Source: Isoetes taiwanensis
Lineage: Eukaryota; Streptophyta; Lycopodiopsida; Isoetales; Isoetaceae
Reading direction: 5' to 3'
Assembly (NCBI GenBank): GCA_021234155.1
Contig: JAJEKV010000058.1
Coordinates: forward strand, 4,536,600-4,600,599
DNA length: 64,000 bases
Shown: piece by piece, positions 45,899 through 59,217 of the stretch
Position numbering within the stretch: the first letter of the stretch is position 1
How the letters are laid out: every line of letters begins with the position of its first letter
The notes under the pieces: generated by a model
What the model saw: the letters and a program-made list of their open reading frames with translations, nothing else
The model's database searches: none
What the model was told of the DNA's origin: nothing
Position numbers and translations under genes: made by a program

Positions 45899-46010
45899 TA
45901 TGTGATATTGATTTCAATGAATAAAACTTTGTTGTTAAGTTTTGACTTTTTGGTATTGTTGTCTTCTTCAAGCTCTTGTGCTATAGATGTTGTTTGTATA
46001 CTTCTTTTGG

Positions 46011-46735
46011 CCTATAGATCCAAGAAGATGGCACCGAGCGAGTTGCCATCACTGGTAAAGCTTCCTTTGGATGTATTTAATGGTAGAAGAAAACATGTTA
46101 AGACAAAGATGATTCTTGGTACAACGAGAAGCCTATCGATCTTTACATAGGGTAGGTCCTCAAGTGCTAATTGCTCTTCATTTGAGTCCATTGACTTGCA
46201 TATAATTGCAGGTGTATGAATCAATTTATGGAGGCACATAAGGTGTCCGCTCTCTGTTACTTCTTTGATCCACTCTTCTACTCGGTTTTGAACAGAAGAA
46301 GTAACAAAATATTGGAATTCGTATCAGATATAGATTTTGAAGTCTGTGAATACCTATTCATCCTTGCATGTCATGGTCACCACTGGACTATGTATCTCAT
46401 TACTGGTATTGGGGCAAGATCTGAAATATGCGAGCTAGGCATCTACTGATTTGATAGCATGGGCCTCTTTGCAGGGATAGAGTTGGTGCAAAGGTTTTTA
46501 GTTGTGTCTTAATATTTTCCCAACAGATTATTTTTTGCATGCTTAAGGATGTTGGTTTGCCTCTACATGTTTGTGAAGAATCTACAAAAACACCTAAAGA
46601 TTGACAACCAACTGGAAGTAAAGAAAATTTGTAGAAGGCCAATATAGGTGGATGGATACTCGTGCGGACCAGCAGTCTATTGTGTTATAAGCAAGTTTCT
46701 AGGAGGACTACACAATGGAGTAGACATTATGTCAA
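46011..46735 (+). pseudogene. Ulp1-type (C48) cysteine protease domain remnant
   Basis: Segments SELPSLVKLPLDVFNGRRKH and FVSDIDFEVCEYLFILACHG lead to the catalytic triad, all in one frame: HHW (46378-46386), FDSMG with Asp at 46453, and DGYSCGPAV with Cys at 46663-46665. The oxyanion Gln position is a TAG (46645-46647), and TGA at 46447 and another stop lie between. Ulp1 proteases remove SUMO; in plants C48 domains are also common passengers of transposons. It is inactive as it stands. Confidence 0.75.
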
Positions 46736-47704
46736 AACAAGTAAGTTATATCAGTATTATTGGAATCAACAAAACATGCTGATCCTTTCATTTGTGATGC
46801 AAGCAGTTGATATTTTTTATTCTGGGTTGTCCATGATTACTGAATTCTTGACTGAAGTTCTGATATTGACTAGCAGTGGCAATGAGGATTGCAGGATAAA
46901 CCTTATAACACACAATGTACTACAGGACTGAAGTCCTGATTGTGAAATCATACATGATTGTAATGCATTGTTCAAGTTTGTATTTTGAACAATTTTATTG
47001 TAATGAAAATACAACACATTCACTACCTGATGACCAGATGTGTATGACTCTGGTGGAGTTCAAATCTCCTAGTTGATATCATTTGAATTGCAACATTAAA
47101 GTGTCAAAGGAAGAAGTTACAACATAGGGTAATGAGCTCAAGATAGAACTCTGGAATAACCTAAGATCAGCACCAGATCTAATTAAACTTGAACAAAACT
47201 TCTTGAATATAAGGTAATGAACTCCAGATAGAACTTTGAACTAACTTAAGATCAGCACCAGATCCAAGTAAACTTCTGGTAATGAATTCTGGACTTCTTA
47301 AAATCAAGGAGGGAAATACACTTAGAATTGCCTGTTTGCACTAGTTGCCATCACATATATCATATTGGCATCATATGCACCACTTGTCACCACATGCTAT
47401 ACAGAAGGAAACACATTTTGCATCACAAGATATATCATGTTGCCATCACATCCAACATGTCGACACCACACTTAGAATGGAGTTAGAGAAACATACTTAG
47501 AAAAGTTGGTATGCTTAAAAAGAATGGAATTACAATTATTCGTCATCAGACAAGATATCTGATAAGTTATCAAGTATATTTTCGCCTCATCAGCAGGATC
47601 TAATCTGAAGGTGGTTCCCTTGCCCTTAGCATATTTTCTTTGCTCTAATGGAACTCTGATGACACACATCTGTGTGGAGAACACTAAACTCTTTGGATCA
47701 TTTT
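46736..47704. other. No gene; tandem duplication and CA-rich tract
   Basis: A roughly 83-bp unit (agatagaactctggaataac at about 47141, again at about 47224) is duplicated, and 47330-47470 is rich in catcacat phrases. Confidence 0.5.
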
Positions 47705-48361
47705 TTACAGTTGATTTTGCGCCCTTCTGATAGTAGAACCTTCCATAACACTCCCGCTAGCAAGGTACCATTGATAATTAATTTGAAATTTTCCTTCAAC
47801 CACAAATTTTGCTTTGGTGCACACAAGCAACCAGAATTCGGCACCCTCTTTATTACCTTTAGGTGCAGCCACTGCACAATTGTCTCCAACTCTGACTCTA
47901 TCATTGGCATTAGTAGAATAAAGAGATCGATCGGACTTGCATACTTTTGCATTGTCTGCATGGACAACAGTTGATGGTTCAACTATGATGAGCTCCCATT
48001 TGTCGACATAAGCCTTGTTCTCACATTCATCCCAGAGAGCCTCAGTATAATAAGAATAAAAACAAGACAGTTCTCTCACATGCAATTGAGTGGAGCAGCC
48101 CTTATTAAATCCATGGACAGAGTGGAGTTGTCTGGTATTGGTTATGGTCTTAGCTCCCCAGCTCTTCTTTTTGTCTATGTCTTCAGGCTTCACCTCCCAA
48201 AAATATCTCCTTATCTTCTCTTGCTCTTTTACCTCTTGCCACTCCTTCAAGCCACAAATGAATATGTCTGCAATCACCTTACCTCGTATGGGTTGTCCAA
48301 CTTCATGCTTGATTTGCATACTTGCATCATATATTACATCATTTTGCAACAGATCTGCCAT
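47705..48361 (-). CDS. Hypothetical protein, probably transposon-associated, 218 codons
   Basis: The longest intact minus-strand frame in this part. It reads MADLLQNDVIYDASMQIKHE, a charged middle, CSTQLHVRELSCFYSYYTEA with LWDECENKAYVDKWELI (a Cys-containing block of the type SCFxxxC...CxNxxYVxxW), then RVRVGDNCAVAAPKGNKEG and EFWLLVCTKAKFVVEG. I think such blocks occur in repeated plant and animal transposon-borne proteins, but cannot name a family. Some expected Cys positions are Tyr here. It lies just beyond the Ulp1 remnant in opposite orientation, so the two may belong to one element. Confidence 0.4.
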   Translation of the reverse strand: MADLLQNDVIYDASMQIKHEVGQPIRGKVIADIFICGLKEWQEVKEQEKIRRYFWEVKPEDIDKKKSWGAKTITNTRQLHSVHGFNKGCSTQLHVRELSCFYSYYTEALWDECENKAYVDKWELIIVEPSTVVHADNAKVCKSDRSLYSTNANDRVRVGDNCAVAAPKGNKEGAEFWLLVCTKAKFVVEGKFQINYQWYLASGSVMEGSTIRRAQNQL

Positions 48362-48480
48362 GCATCATAATCATGCAACACATATACCATATGCATCATA
48401 TATTACATCATCTGGCAATACATTTGCCATGCATCATATATCACATCATCATGCACCACATCTATCACATGAATGATTTT
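48290..48480. repeat. CATCAT-type minisatellite
   Basis: Phrases gcatcatatattacatcat and tgccatgcatcata recur with a period of about 50-55 bp. They overlap the start of the minus-strand ORF at 48361. Confidence 0.6.
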
Positions 48481-48496
48481 GATTGCAAATAGCTCA

Positions 48497-49481
48497 TTCT
48501 AGAATGGGACTCGCATGAAACCAACAAACCGCCCGCACTTGCTTCTCATTCATCTCAGCAGATTTTCTACAATGGTGGATAGTGGGTAGCCGCACACATG
48601 CGAACTACCCATAAAAAAAAATAAAGGGAAAATCCAATTATATCATTTGGACCCCAACAAAATACAATGCTAATAGAGACTGGGCTAGTGTACCTGCCGA
48701 AAGCTTATCACCGGGATTAAAAAACCCCGCCCTTTTGGGTTTTCGAGGAAAAACCCTAGTGATAAGCCTTCGGCAAGGGGCTTTGACAAACGTAAGGCAT
48801 AAAAATCGCTCCCAAAACCCACGAATGGAAAAGTCGAAACAGATGCCGCTCGCTAACCCAGACACGCACATCACCAACAAAACAACAAGACAAAACAAAC
48901 CTCCCGAGTGGAGGGGCTGATTCTGTAGCGTGCCGCCGATAAAAATACAATAACAAAGAAGGGGGAGGGTGGGTTCAAAGAGAATAAGGTGCTGGAGAGA
49001 GAAGAGGAAGCGTAGATGATAAGTCGAAACGAAGTAAACGCGCCTAAAATAGCGAACTCCCAACCGAACGGGCATGCGCCCGCCCGCATGCAAAACATGC
49101 ATGCTCGTCCCATTCTAGAATGGCGATCCGATGTCTCGGATCGATGGGATTCTAGAATGGGACTCGCATGAAACCAACAAACCGCTCGAATACCAAAGGA
49201 CTTCCTTAACAAACTAGGATCGAGGACGAAGGTCACAGGATGAAGGCTAAAGGCCGAGAAAGGACAGCATGAAAGAAACGCCAAATTGGCCAAACCAGGC
49301 AGGAAGAAGCCCCTCCCCTGCCTGGAAACAATTCAAAGAGAATAAGGTACTGCTGAGAGAGAAGAGGAAGCACCAATGATAAGTAGAAGCAGAAACGCGC
49401 CTAAAATAGCGAACTCCCAACCAGAACGGGCATGCGCCGCCCGCATGCATGCAAAACATGCATGCTCGTCCCATTCTAGAA
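48497..49481 (-). repeat. Palindrome-ended repeat element, copy C (inverted)
   Basis: Read on the minus strand from 49481 it matches copy B (55930-56995): TTCTAGAATGGGAC ends, a GCATGCATG stretch, a TATTTTA box near 49050, a CT-rich leader, a second unit start at 49121, the structured hairpin (48774-48696) and the closing GTCCCATTCTAGAA-type end at 48497. A junction of two units at 49110-49163 forms a large hairpin around CGATCCGA/TCGGATCG. It has no ORF of its own. Confidence 0.75.
48696..48774 (-). ncRNA. Candidate structured RNA, copy C
   Basis: Same fold as at 56718-56795: stem GCCGAAGGCTTATCAC with GTGATAAGCTTTCGGC, TA/G internal loop, GGG/CCC and apical stem AAAACCC/GGGTTTT. The apical loop reads AAAAGGGCG, one change from copies A and B, and the T-run is one base longer. 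Confidence 0.4.
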
Positions 49482-49519
49482 CGGCGATCCGATGTCTCGG
49501 ATCGATGGGATACATCAAA

Positions 49520-50123
49520 TGCATCAAAGGCAATTCCATCATATTTCTCACTATCTGCAACCTATAACATATGCATCATACAAATTGCACTTTCATCATA
49601 GATTATGCTTGCATTTACTATGCCATCTGAAATGCACAGCAATATAATGTATCTATTCATAATACAGTCACCACAAAAAAGAGTGATGCAAATTGAATTG
49701 TATCTCTTCGAGATAATGAGCAGCATGATGTTCACGTATTCCATGATCAAGCCTTCTTGACCTCACACTCTTTACATTTAGAGAATTCTTGTGTTTTGTT
49801 TCCAAAAATTTTGTATAGTCTGGACATCCATTTCATTTATAGCACCAAATTTTCGAGCCCTGGTGTAATGTACCCATTTGCCAACAGTTGTAAACCAGTC
49901 TCTTCTCTTTTCTTCGTTGCCAATGTAGAATTTCTAGGATGAACACCTAAAACTTTGGGTAAAAGAATGCTAGGGTATCTTAAAAAAATGCCCTTACATT
50001 ATGTATAATGTAGGGCAATGTAGGCACCTTTTTTTTTTTTTTTTTTTTTTTTTGAATTATAGTTGGTTGGGATATGTAATTATTAGGATTAGCCATGTCA
50101 CCAATTCAAAATTGTGAGAGGCA
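49520..50123. other. No gene; hairpin and T-tract
   Basis: 49990-50016 folds as GCCCTTACATTAT against ATAATGTAGGGC (one bulge). A T-tract of about 23 bases follows at 50031. The phrase ttaaaaaaatgccc resembles the MITE end at 14767, so a related MITE half is possible. Confidence 0.45.
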
Positions 50124-50329
50124 GTGGCAACTAGAAAGGACGTTCATTGTAATTTTTCGGAGGGAGATTGCAAAGTGTTTCCTCTTTCAGAAAGAATTTT
50201 GCTGCCCTTCCAATTTTTGGTATTTTTGTATGATCAAAGAAGCAATTCGACTGTAATTTGTTCTTCTTTCTTGATATCCTTGCCCAAATCCAAGCAATGG
50301 ACGCCTTGCCTCTCAAAGTCACCCAGATT

Positions 50330-50926
50330 AAATAAGAACATGAAAACAGTCGATTCTAGCAAGAAAGCGAAAAAAAAAACAAGAGGAAGGTTCAAGCATT
50401 TGAAGAACCAGGGCCAAAATTTGTGAAGAACCCACTGTTGTGGAAGCAAAGCATGTAAGATGTGTCAATGCAGATGAAATTTTTCCAGATTTACAATAGA
50501 TCATGGACGAGCAGTGGGGGCCTAAAGACATACGGGGGTTCAAAGAATCTAGCATGAAGCCAGAGTGGTCTGAAAACTTCTACAAGCATTATGAAATTGG
50601 AAGCGGGAGGTCACCAACCGTCATGTACCTGAGTACTTTGCTCGTGCCTTTGCCCTTCAAAGTCCAGGTTGCAGATAGATGAGGACATTGCAATGGGAAT
50701 ATCACAAATGGCAAGCACATTCGGGGACATTGAGGTAAAGAAATTGGATTTCCTGAAAGAAGAAAGTGCAAGAAAAATTGAGTTGGTTAGGGAATTGAAA
50801 ACAATAAAGTCTGCCAACAGCTTGAAAATTGTTGAGTCCATGGCTGCAATGACTCAAAGCATTTGTGAAATGACAAAGGAGACATTGCTCGAAATTGCTA
50901 AACTGGATGCCAAGAACAAGGACTAG
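50330..50926 (+). pseudogene. Second ORF of a PIF/Harbinger-type element (likely)
   Basis: Pieces in two frames read KKAKKKTRGRFKHLKNQGQN, VRCVNADEIFPDLQ-stop-IMDEQWGPKDIRGF, SPTVMYLSTLLVPLPFKVQV and a helical tail DEDIAMGISQMASTFGDIEV...TKETLLEIAKLDAKNKD ending at 50926. PIF/Harbinger elements carry a SANT/Myb-like DNA-binding partner with a helical C-terminal part; position beside a Harbinger transposase (51.6-52.6 kb, opposite strand) suggests that role. No clear SANT helix is visible, so this is inference. Confidence 0.35.
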
Positions 50927-51078
50927 AGGTTCGTTTTCAGTTTTTTGTTTTTTAGAAATTCTATTTTGGAACTGTCTCAAACCCACTAGTATTCCTAAAT
51001 ATTGAATGACTTGTACTGGCCTATTTCTTTAGTATTAATTATTGTCTTCTAGTCGCAATCACCCAAATTCGTAAAGGC

Positions 51079-51086
51079 TATTTAAG
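51079..51086 (+). promoter_or_regulatory. TATA-like box before the Ser-rich ORF
   Basis: TATTTAAG, about 40 bp before the ATG at 51121. Confidence 0.35.
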
Positions 51087-51120
51087 CTCTGAATTCCTTG
51101 CATGCAAGCCGCTCCTCAAC

Positions 51121-51578
51121 ATGGTTCGAATCGTGAATCGTAAACGCCCGAGGTCTCCAAGCTCCTCTTCGTCTTCCTCCAAGACCTCTTCCTCTTTCTT
51201 GACTTCGGATTCTTCTGCTTTTTCTTCCAGTTCAGAGTCTATTATTCTGAATATTCTTCATGGCCGACTACTAGTGAAGAAATTCTTCCTGATAGTAGTG
51301 CAGAAGCTCCAGAGTTCAGTGATCATCCAGTGAGCTTAGAAAACCTAGTTCAGGAGAACCAGGTGCAGGATGAAGACTCTTCTGATGAGCAAGAAGAAAG
51401 CCAATACTCCTTCTCCTCGGTCGAGGTTGCAAACCCTGAAGTGGAAATCTTGTCCCACAAGCTTATCCATTGTAGCTTCTCCAAGCAGACCATTACAGAT
51501 TTTTTTGAAATGGAGGTGAATATAGAAGCTGAGGTTTTGGAATGGGCCTCAAATTCTGCTAATCACCTAATAAGCTGA
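51121..51578 (+). pseudogene. Ser-rich and acidic protein with one frameshift
   Basis: The ATG starts RKRPRSPSSSSSSSKTSSSF; near 51240 the frame shifts and continues as TSEEILPDSSAEAPEFSDHP, SLENLVQENQVQDEDSSDEQ and a closing DFFEMEVNIEAEVLEWASNS to TGA at 51576-51578. About 150 codons in all. It converges on and slightly overlaps the Harbinger transposase end. Function unknown; a transposon-encoded accessory protein is possible. Confidence 0.4.
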
Positions 51579-52560
51579 ATCACCTAATAGTAGTGGTGGA
51601 ATAGTTACCTGAACCTCTTGGTCAGTAGGCTGCCCCTTCTTCAGTTTTCTGCCACTCAGAGTCACCACTGGTTCTTGCAAAATTTGTTTAGAAGCAATTT
51701 TATTATAGATGGAGCTCTTCTTGAACTGGTTGGAATCATGGACTGAACCTATTCTTGTTACACAAACATTTATAAACAATCTGCTATGTGTCACAATTCC
51801 TTGCATGAGACATGAGTGCCTCTTATGTCTGCTGTAATAGTCATTCCCATTATCCTTTTTTTTTGGGTTTCCTCTATAAAAAGATGTGGGAACCGTCAAC
51901 TGCACCATATATATTGGGCAATCCAGTTGCATCATGGAATTCCTTAATACACCGAGTTAATCTTGCTCCTGTAGGCATAGCAACAAACCGTTTGCGCAGC
52001 ATTGCCTTCGAGGCCAATACAAGCGTGACTTTCTTGGTATATTTTTTCATTGTTGCTTTCCCAACATAAAATCTCTGTCCCACATGTAAGGGCATATCCC
52101 CGTGTGCTAGAAAATACAGAACCATAGCAACTGCTTTCCTTGGATCAACAGGGGGCCTTACTTTAATCCCGCGCCTGACGAGATAAGGCACAATTAAACC
52201 TACCAGTCTCTCAAATGTGGCCCTTTTCATCCTGTAAAATTGGTGCCACATATCGTCTTCAAAGGATGGCAGACAATTCCAAGCATGGTTATCGATATTA
52301 TCCCACTATGTTCTTTGCCTTAGAGCAATCCAAAATCTTCTTGGTGGTCTTCTAACCCTACTGGAACCCGCTACCATTAAAGCTGCAAATGCGCAAAAAA
52401 ACAAACCATTGTTATCTTCTAAAACTTCATCATCGAACAGGGTCATTGGGTCTTCGAGCTCGTTGAGCGCAAGTAGCTGCAAACAGTATCTCTGGAATGC
52501 AAATTCGAGTGTCAAAACCCGAAAAAGCATGGCAATCATGCCAAGAATGACCGGATCCAT
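51567..52560 (-). pseudogene. PIF/Harbinger (HARBI1-like) transposase, 3'-truncated
   Basis: The frame from 52560 gives an N-terminal region and, after a short break, WHQFYRMKRATFERLVGLIV, MVLYFLAHGDMPLHVGQRFY and IYGAVDGSHIFL (first catalytic Asp). A one-base slip in a T-run (about 51887) shifts the frame into YRGNPKKKDNGNDYYSRHKR, RIGSVHDSNQF (second Asp) and LLLGDSAY. The protein ends at LLGDSAY, so the segment with the catalytic Glu is missing; the sequence gctgaatcacctaata is duplicated at the break. Inactive. Confidence 0.85.
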
Positions 52561-52888
52561 GGTTTAGCAGCCAGAATTGAAAGCGTAGAGAGGCAAAACT
52601 AGAAATGAAATATCCCACATAGACTGCCGAACCAAGAAAAAAACAGATTTGAATATCTCACAATTTGGCGCCCGAATGGAACGTTACGGTCGAATTATCC
52701 CACAAAGAACTCGTCGGCCGGAATGGATGCATGATCGAAAATCTGGCAAACAGCAAAAATTGTGCCCATAACCAAGGCTGTTAAGCTTCGAGAGACAATT
52801 GTCTCTCCTCTCCTCCCAAAAAAATACGTACATTTATAGGGGAGGAGCCGTATGTGATGAGAGATGGGTTTTTTACAGCAGTGGCCGA

Positions 52889-55904
<3,016 letters not shown>

Positions 55905-55905
<1 letters not shown>

Positions 55906-56995
55906 TCGATTCGAGCCATCGGATCGCAATTCTAGAATGGGGCGAGCATGCATGTCTTGCATGCATGCCTGCGGCACATGCCCTTTCTGGTTGGGAGATC
56001 GCTATATTAGGCGAGGTTCGTCATCAATGTCTCATCGGCGCTTCCTCTTCTCTCTCAGCAGTACCTTATTCTCTTTTCTTTGAACCAATGCAGGGGAGGG
56101 GCTTCTCCCTGCTTGGATTGACCAATTTGTCGTTTCTTTCATGCTGTGGCATGTCCTTTCTCGGCCTTACCTCTTCTTTAGCCATAATCCTTTAACCTTC
56201 GTCCTCGATCCTGTTTTGATAAGGAAGTCCTTTGTTTATTCGGGAGGTTTTGGTGTTTCATGCGAGCCCCATTCTAGAATCCCATCGATCCGAGCCATCG
56301 GATCGCAATTCTAGAATGGGGCGAGCATGCATGTCTTGCATGCATGCCTGCGGCGCATGCCCTTTCTGGTTGGGAGATCGCTATATTAGGCGCAGGTTCG
56401 TCATAAACGCCTCTCATCGGCTTCCTCTTCTCTCGCCACCATCTTTATTCTCTTTTCTTTGAACCCACCCTCCCCCCCTTCTTTGTTTAATGTATTTGTC
56501 GCCTGGCATGCGTGACCAGCCCCTCTATTTGAAGAGGTTTTTGTTTTATTGTCGCGTGGCACGCGTGATCAGCCCCTCCACTCTGGGAGGTTTGTTTTGT
56601 CACGTTTTTTTGTGTTGGTGATGTGCAGGTACAGGTTGGCGAGCGGCAACTGTTTCGACTTCTCCATTCGTGGGTTTTGGGAGCGATTTCTCTGCCTTAC
56701 GTTTATCCAAGCCCCTTGCCGAAGGCTTATCACTAGGGTTTTTCCTCGAAAACCCGAAAGGGCGGGGTTTTTAATCCCGGTGATAAGCTTTCGGCAGGTA
56801 CACAAGCCAAACATCTATTAGCATTGTATTTTATGGGGTCCAAATTATATAATTGGATATTCTGTTTATTTTTCATGGGTAGTTCGCATGTGTGCGGCTA
56901 CCCACTATCCACCATTGTAGAAAATCTGCTGAGATGAATGAGAAGCCTAGTCTAGTCGGGAGGTTTTGGTGTTTCATGCGAGCCCCATTCTAGAA
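55905..56995 (+). repeat. Palindrome-ended repeat element, copy B (two tandem units)
   Basis: Unit 1 runs 55930-56279 and unit 2 runs 56309-56995. Each starts TTCTAGAATGGGGC and ends GCCCCATTCTAGAA, a 14-bp inverted match. Between units a 57-bp imperfect palindrome (56266-56322) has CGATCCGA and TCGGATCG at its heart. Each unit has a GCATGCATG block, a TATA-like CTATATTAGG (56002 and 56381) and a CT-rich leader. Unit 2 also holds repeats at 56498 and 56551 (period 53), the structured hairpin (56718-56795) and a closing part shared with copy C. No ORF of its own; the first codons of the 55977 minus frame are read-through into it. Confidence 0.8.
56718..56795 (+). ncRNA. Candidate structured RNA, copy B
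   Basis: The 16-bp stem GCCGAAGGCTTATCAC / GTGATAAGCTTTCGGC pairs throughout with one G-U. Inside are TA/G, GGG/CCC, the strand TTTTTCCTCG, apical stem AAAACCC/GGGTTTT and loop GAAAGGGCG. It is followed by CAG|GTACAC, which could be a splice donor. TTTTC and the loop GAAAG could also form a pseudoknot, but the AAAAG loop of copy C weakens that idea. Confidence 0.4.
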
Positions 56996-57660
56996 CTAAT
57001 AGAGTCAATATTCCAGCACATGACCCTGATCTTGGTGGTCTCGACTACCTATGTCTCAGAGGTATCTACCATTATCTTACCTTGTCGCCAGCGCACATTT
57101 TGCCCATTCTGTTTTGCTGTTGGATAGGCATATTCACCCCTTATTCCTTAATCTACACCGTACGTAAAGTTCCTCGTTTATGGGGTATGCAAGTACAAAA
57201 TTTGCTATACTGTATAACAAGATTCGCAAAATACTATAAGATTTCAAGCGGAATACTATATAGTGTTGATTTTGTACGTGCAAAATACAATTATGAGGGC
57301 TCTCGCTGCCCTACGTCACCCCTCGTGTGAATATACACCCAAACCAAAGGGGGTTTGAAGGGGGATTTAATTTAAAGGAAAAGTAATGGTTTAATGTAAT
57401 GGTTTAAATTAATTTAATGTAATGGTTTTTGTTAAAGGTTAAAAAAAAAATTTTGCCCCTTCGAGGCTAAGAAGAGGCAACGTCACTTCACACTTGGATG
57501 AGTTGATGTTATATGTCGGATGTAAAACATGTAGCAATATCTAATATGTAGCAATATAAAAAAAAAATAATAATAATATGAAGCGTAAGAAACTATAATA
57601 TTATAGCATAATGTAATTTAATTACATACGTAAAGAAGCATATTGTTTAGTAACAAACAT
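56996..57660. other. No clear gene
   Basis: A short plus-strand stretch at about 57015-57130 reads IPAHDPDLGGLDYLCLRGIY and then a hydrophobic run, which may be an exon scrap of unknown family. The rest is AT-rich with A-runs. Confidence 0.35.
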
Positions 57661-57891
57661 TCAATATGGATAGCGGCTTAAGATGCGATACACATCTTCG
57701 TTGATTTGCCTATCAAACAACCTGCAGAGGGCAGTTGGCCTATTTACTTGTGCACGTAATTGCCTCCACTGATCTTGGACGACATTTTCTTGTGCAGGAT
57801 GATTTATCTCATACGTTATGCCTTGTGCCTGCATGATTCCTGTTTGTGATGTTCAGCCTGGGCCTCGTCTGTTTCGTGCCATTCGTCTCAT
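57661..57891 (-). pseudogene. Small conserved-looking ORF with one stop
   Basis: Starting at the ATG at 57891 it reads MRRMARNRRGPG-stop-TSQTGIMQAQGITYEI, NHPAQENVVQDQWRQLRAQV and NRPTALCRLFDRQINEDVYR, ending at TGA 57661-57663 (about 76 codons). Charged and regular, it looks like a real coding end, perhaps the tail of a transposon protein. Family unknown. Confidence 0.35.
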
Positions 57892-58410
57892 TGTAATATC
57901 TGGAATTGAAAAAAAAAACACAATTGTTAATAACTAGTAATGGTAGTAATAATATGAGTAACACAAGCTTAAAAAAAAATAAACCATAAAGAATATTTAG
58001 AATTTGCTAGATATTGTAGCATTTGATTTTTGCGTAGACATGTCCATAATGGTAGACATTCAAAGGAAGGGCGAGATTTTAAAGTTTTAACCTTATAGCC
58101 TAGAATGGGCAGTATATATGGAGGGGCGACATTTAAAATTATAATGGGAAATAAGCTTAGTTAACCAAGCAAATAGCGACACTTAAAATTTTAATGGCAA
58201 ATAGTTAACCAAGCAAATGTATCGAATTTGGAGACAGCCGTAATTAGGTATAGGTTAGGGTTTGTGGAATCGGAGATGGCAGCTGGTTTCAAGGGCCGGA
58301 TGTAACTCGAATACCATTTTTTGAGGATGTGGTGAGCAGCCAAGCAGCCAAGCAGATTTCGTTTCAAATCAAATATCTAGCATCCCGGAATCAGTGGGTT
58401 CTGTTTTTGG
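57892..58410. other. No gene seen
   Basis: AT-rich DNA with short duplicated phrases (gcgacatttaaaat, agcagccaagcag). Confidence 0.45.
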
Positions 58411-58735
58411 AAAAAAGACAAGGAGCATAATGAGAAAATGGGGCTTTTGATGCCGGATTTTGCAGCAGGAAAAACCACAGCAGTCGAATCTGATTAAAGA
58501 AAAAAAGACAAGGAGTATAATGAGGAAATGGGGCTTTTGATGCCAGATTCTGCAGCAGGAAAAACCACATCAGTCGAATCTGATTAAAGAAAAAAGCTTT
58601 CGAGCAGGATGAGGACTTGGGGCTTTTGATGCCGGATTCTAAAGCAGAGTTTGCCACATTAGACAAATCTGAGGATTTGGGGCTTTTCATGCTGGGTTCT
58701 GCAGCAGGGTTTGCAACAGATATTAGCTTACTAAG
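58411..58735. repeat. Tandem repeat, about 90-bp unit, 3-4 copies
   Basis: Units start aaaaaagacaaggagcataa (58411) and aaaaaagacaaggagtataa (58501) and share ggggcttttgatgccggatt; later copies are shorter. The minus-strand frame through it (58391-58690) merely reflects the repeat. Confidence 0.85.
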
Positions 58736-59217
58736 AAACTGGAAGAACTAGCTATTTCAGCGTAGATTCAGGCATTTAATGAGGTGAACTAATGGAGTGG
58801 CAAAGCGAGATCAGAGCCGAATCCATAAACCTTGGATGAACCCTGCATGGATGAACCCTGCATGAAACTCTAATACTGTGAAACAGATAAAACAGAATGA
58901 AGAATGACTGATAACGAATGCTTTTTCACCAATATCTAGATATTCTAACCGTCATATGGCATACCGGATTTGTTGGATGAATGAAGAGAGAGCTCTAGAA
59001 TCACCACCAAAACTTTTTAGAGAGGAGAATTCTTGTCTCATGCATATGAATGAAGAGCTAAGAATAACAACCGTTAGATTGTTAAGGGTAATCTAAATCA
59101 ACGCTCCAAAAAAACTGCACTCTAGAAATACTATTTAGTATGGCCCAATGAATACAGCACCGAAATCATAGTAAAACCATGCCAAAAAGCGTATAAAATT
59201 ACAAAAAAAACCCCCTG
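58736..59217. other. No gene seen
   Basis: AT-rich. It lies where the second ORF of the LINE at 59.2-60.5 kb would be expected, but no reverse-transcriptase sequence is present. Confidence 0.45.

Noticed and set aside
48290-48480. CRISPR-like array of regular repeats
   Set aside because: Repeats are degenerate AT-rich minisatellite units without unique spacers, in a plant nuclear context.
52663-52673. TTTGGCGCCCG, like a tRNA-Lys retroviral primer site
   Set aside because: No LTR end, gag or purine tract nearby; a chance match.
56718-56795. Hammerhead, twister, HDV or TPP riboswitch identity for the structured hairpin
   Set aside because: I looked for CUGAUGA/GAAA hammerhead cores, twister junction bases and CUGAGA/ACCUGAU TPP motifs and did not find them in the right positions.
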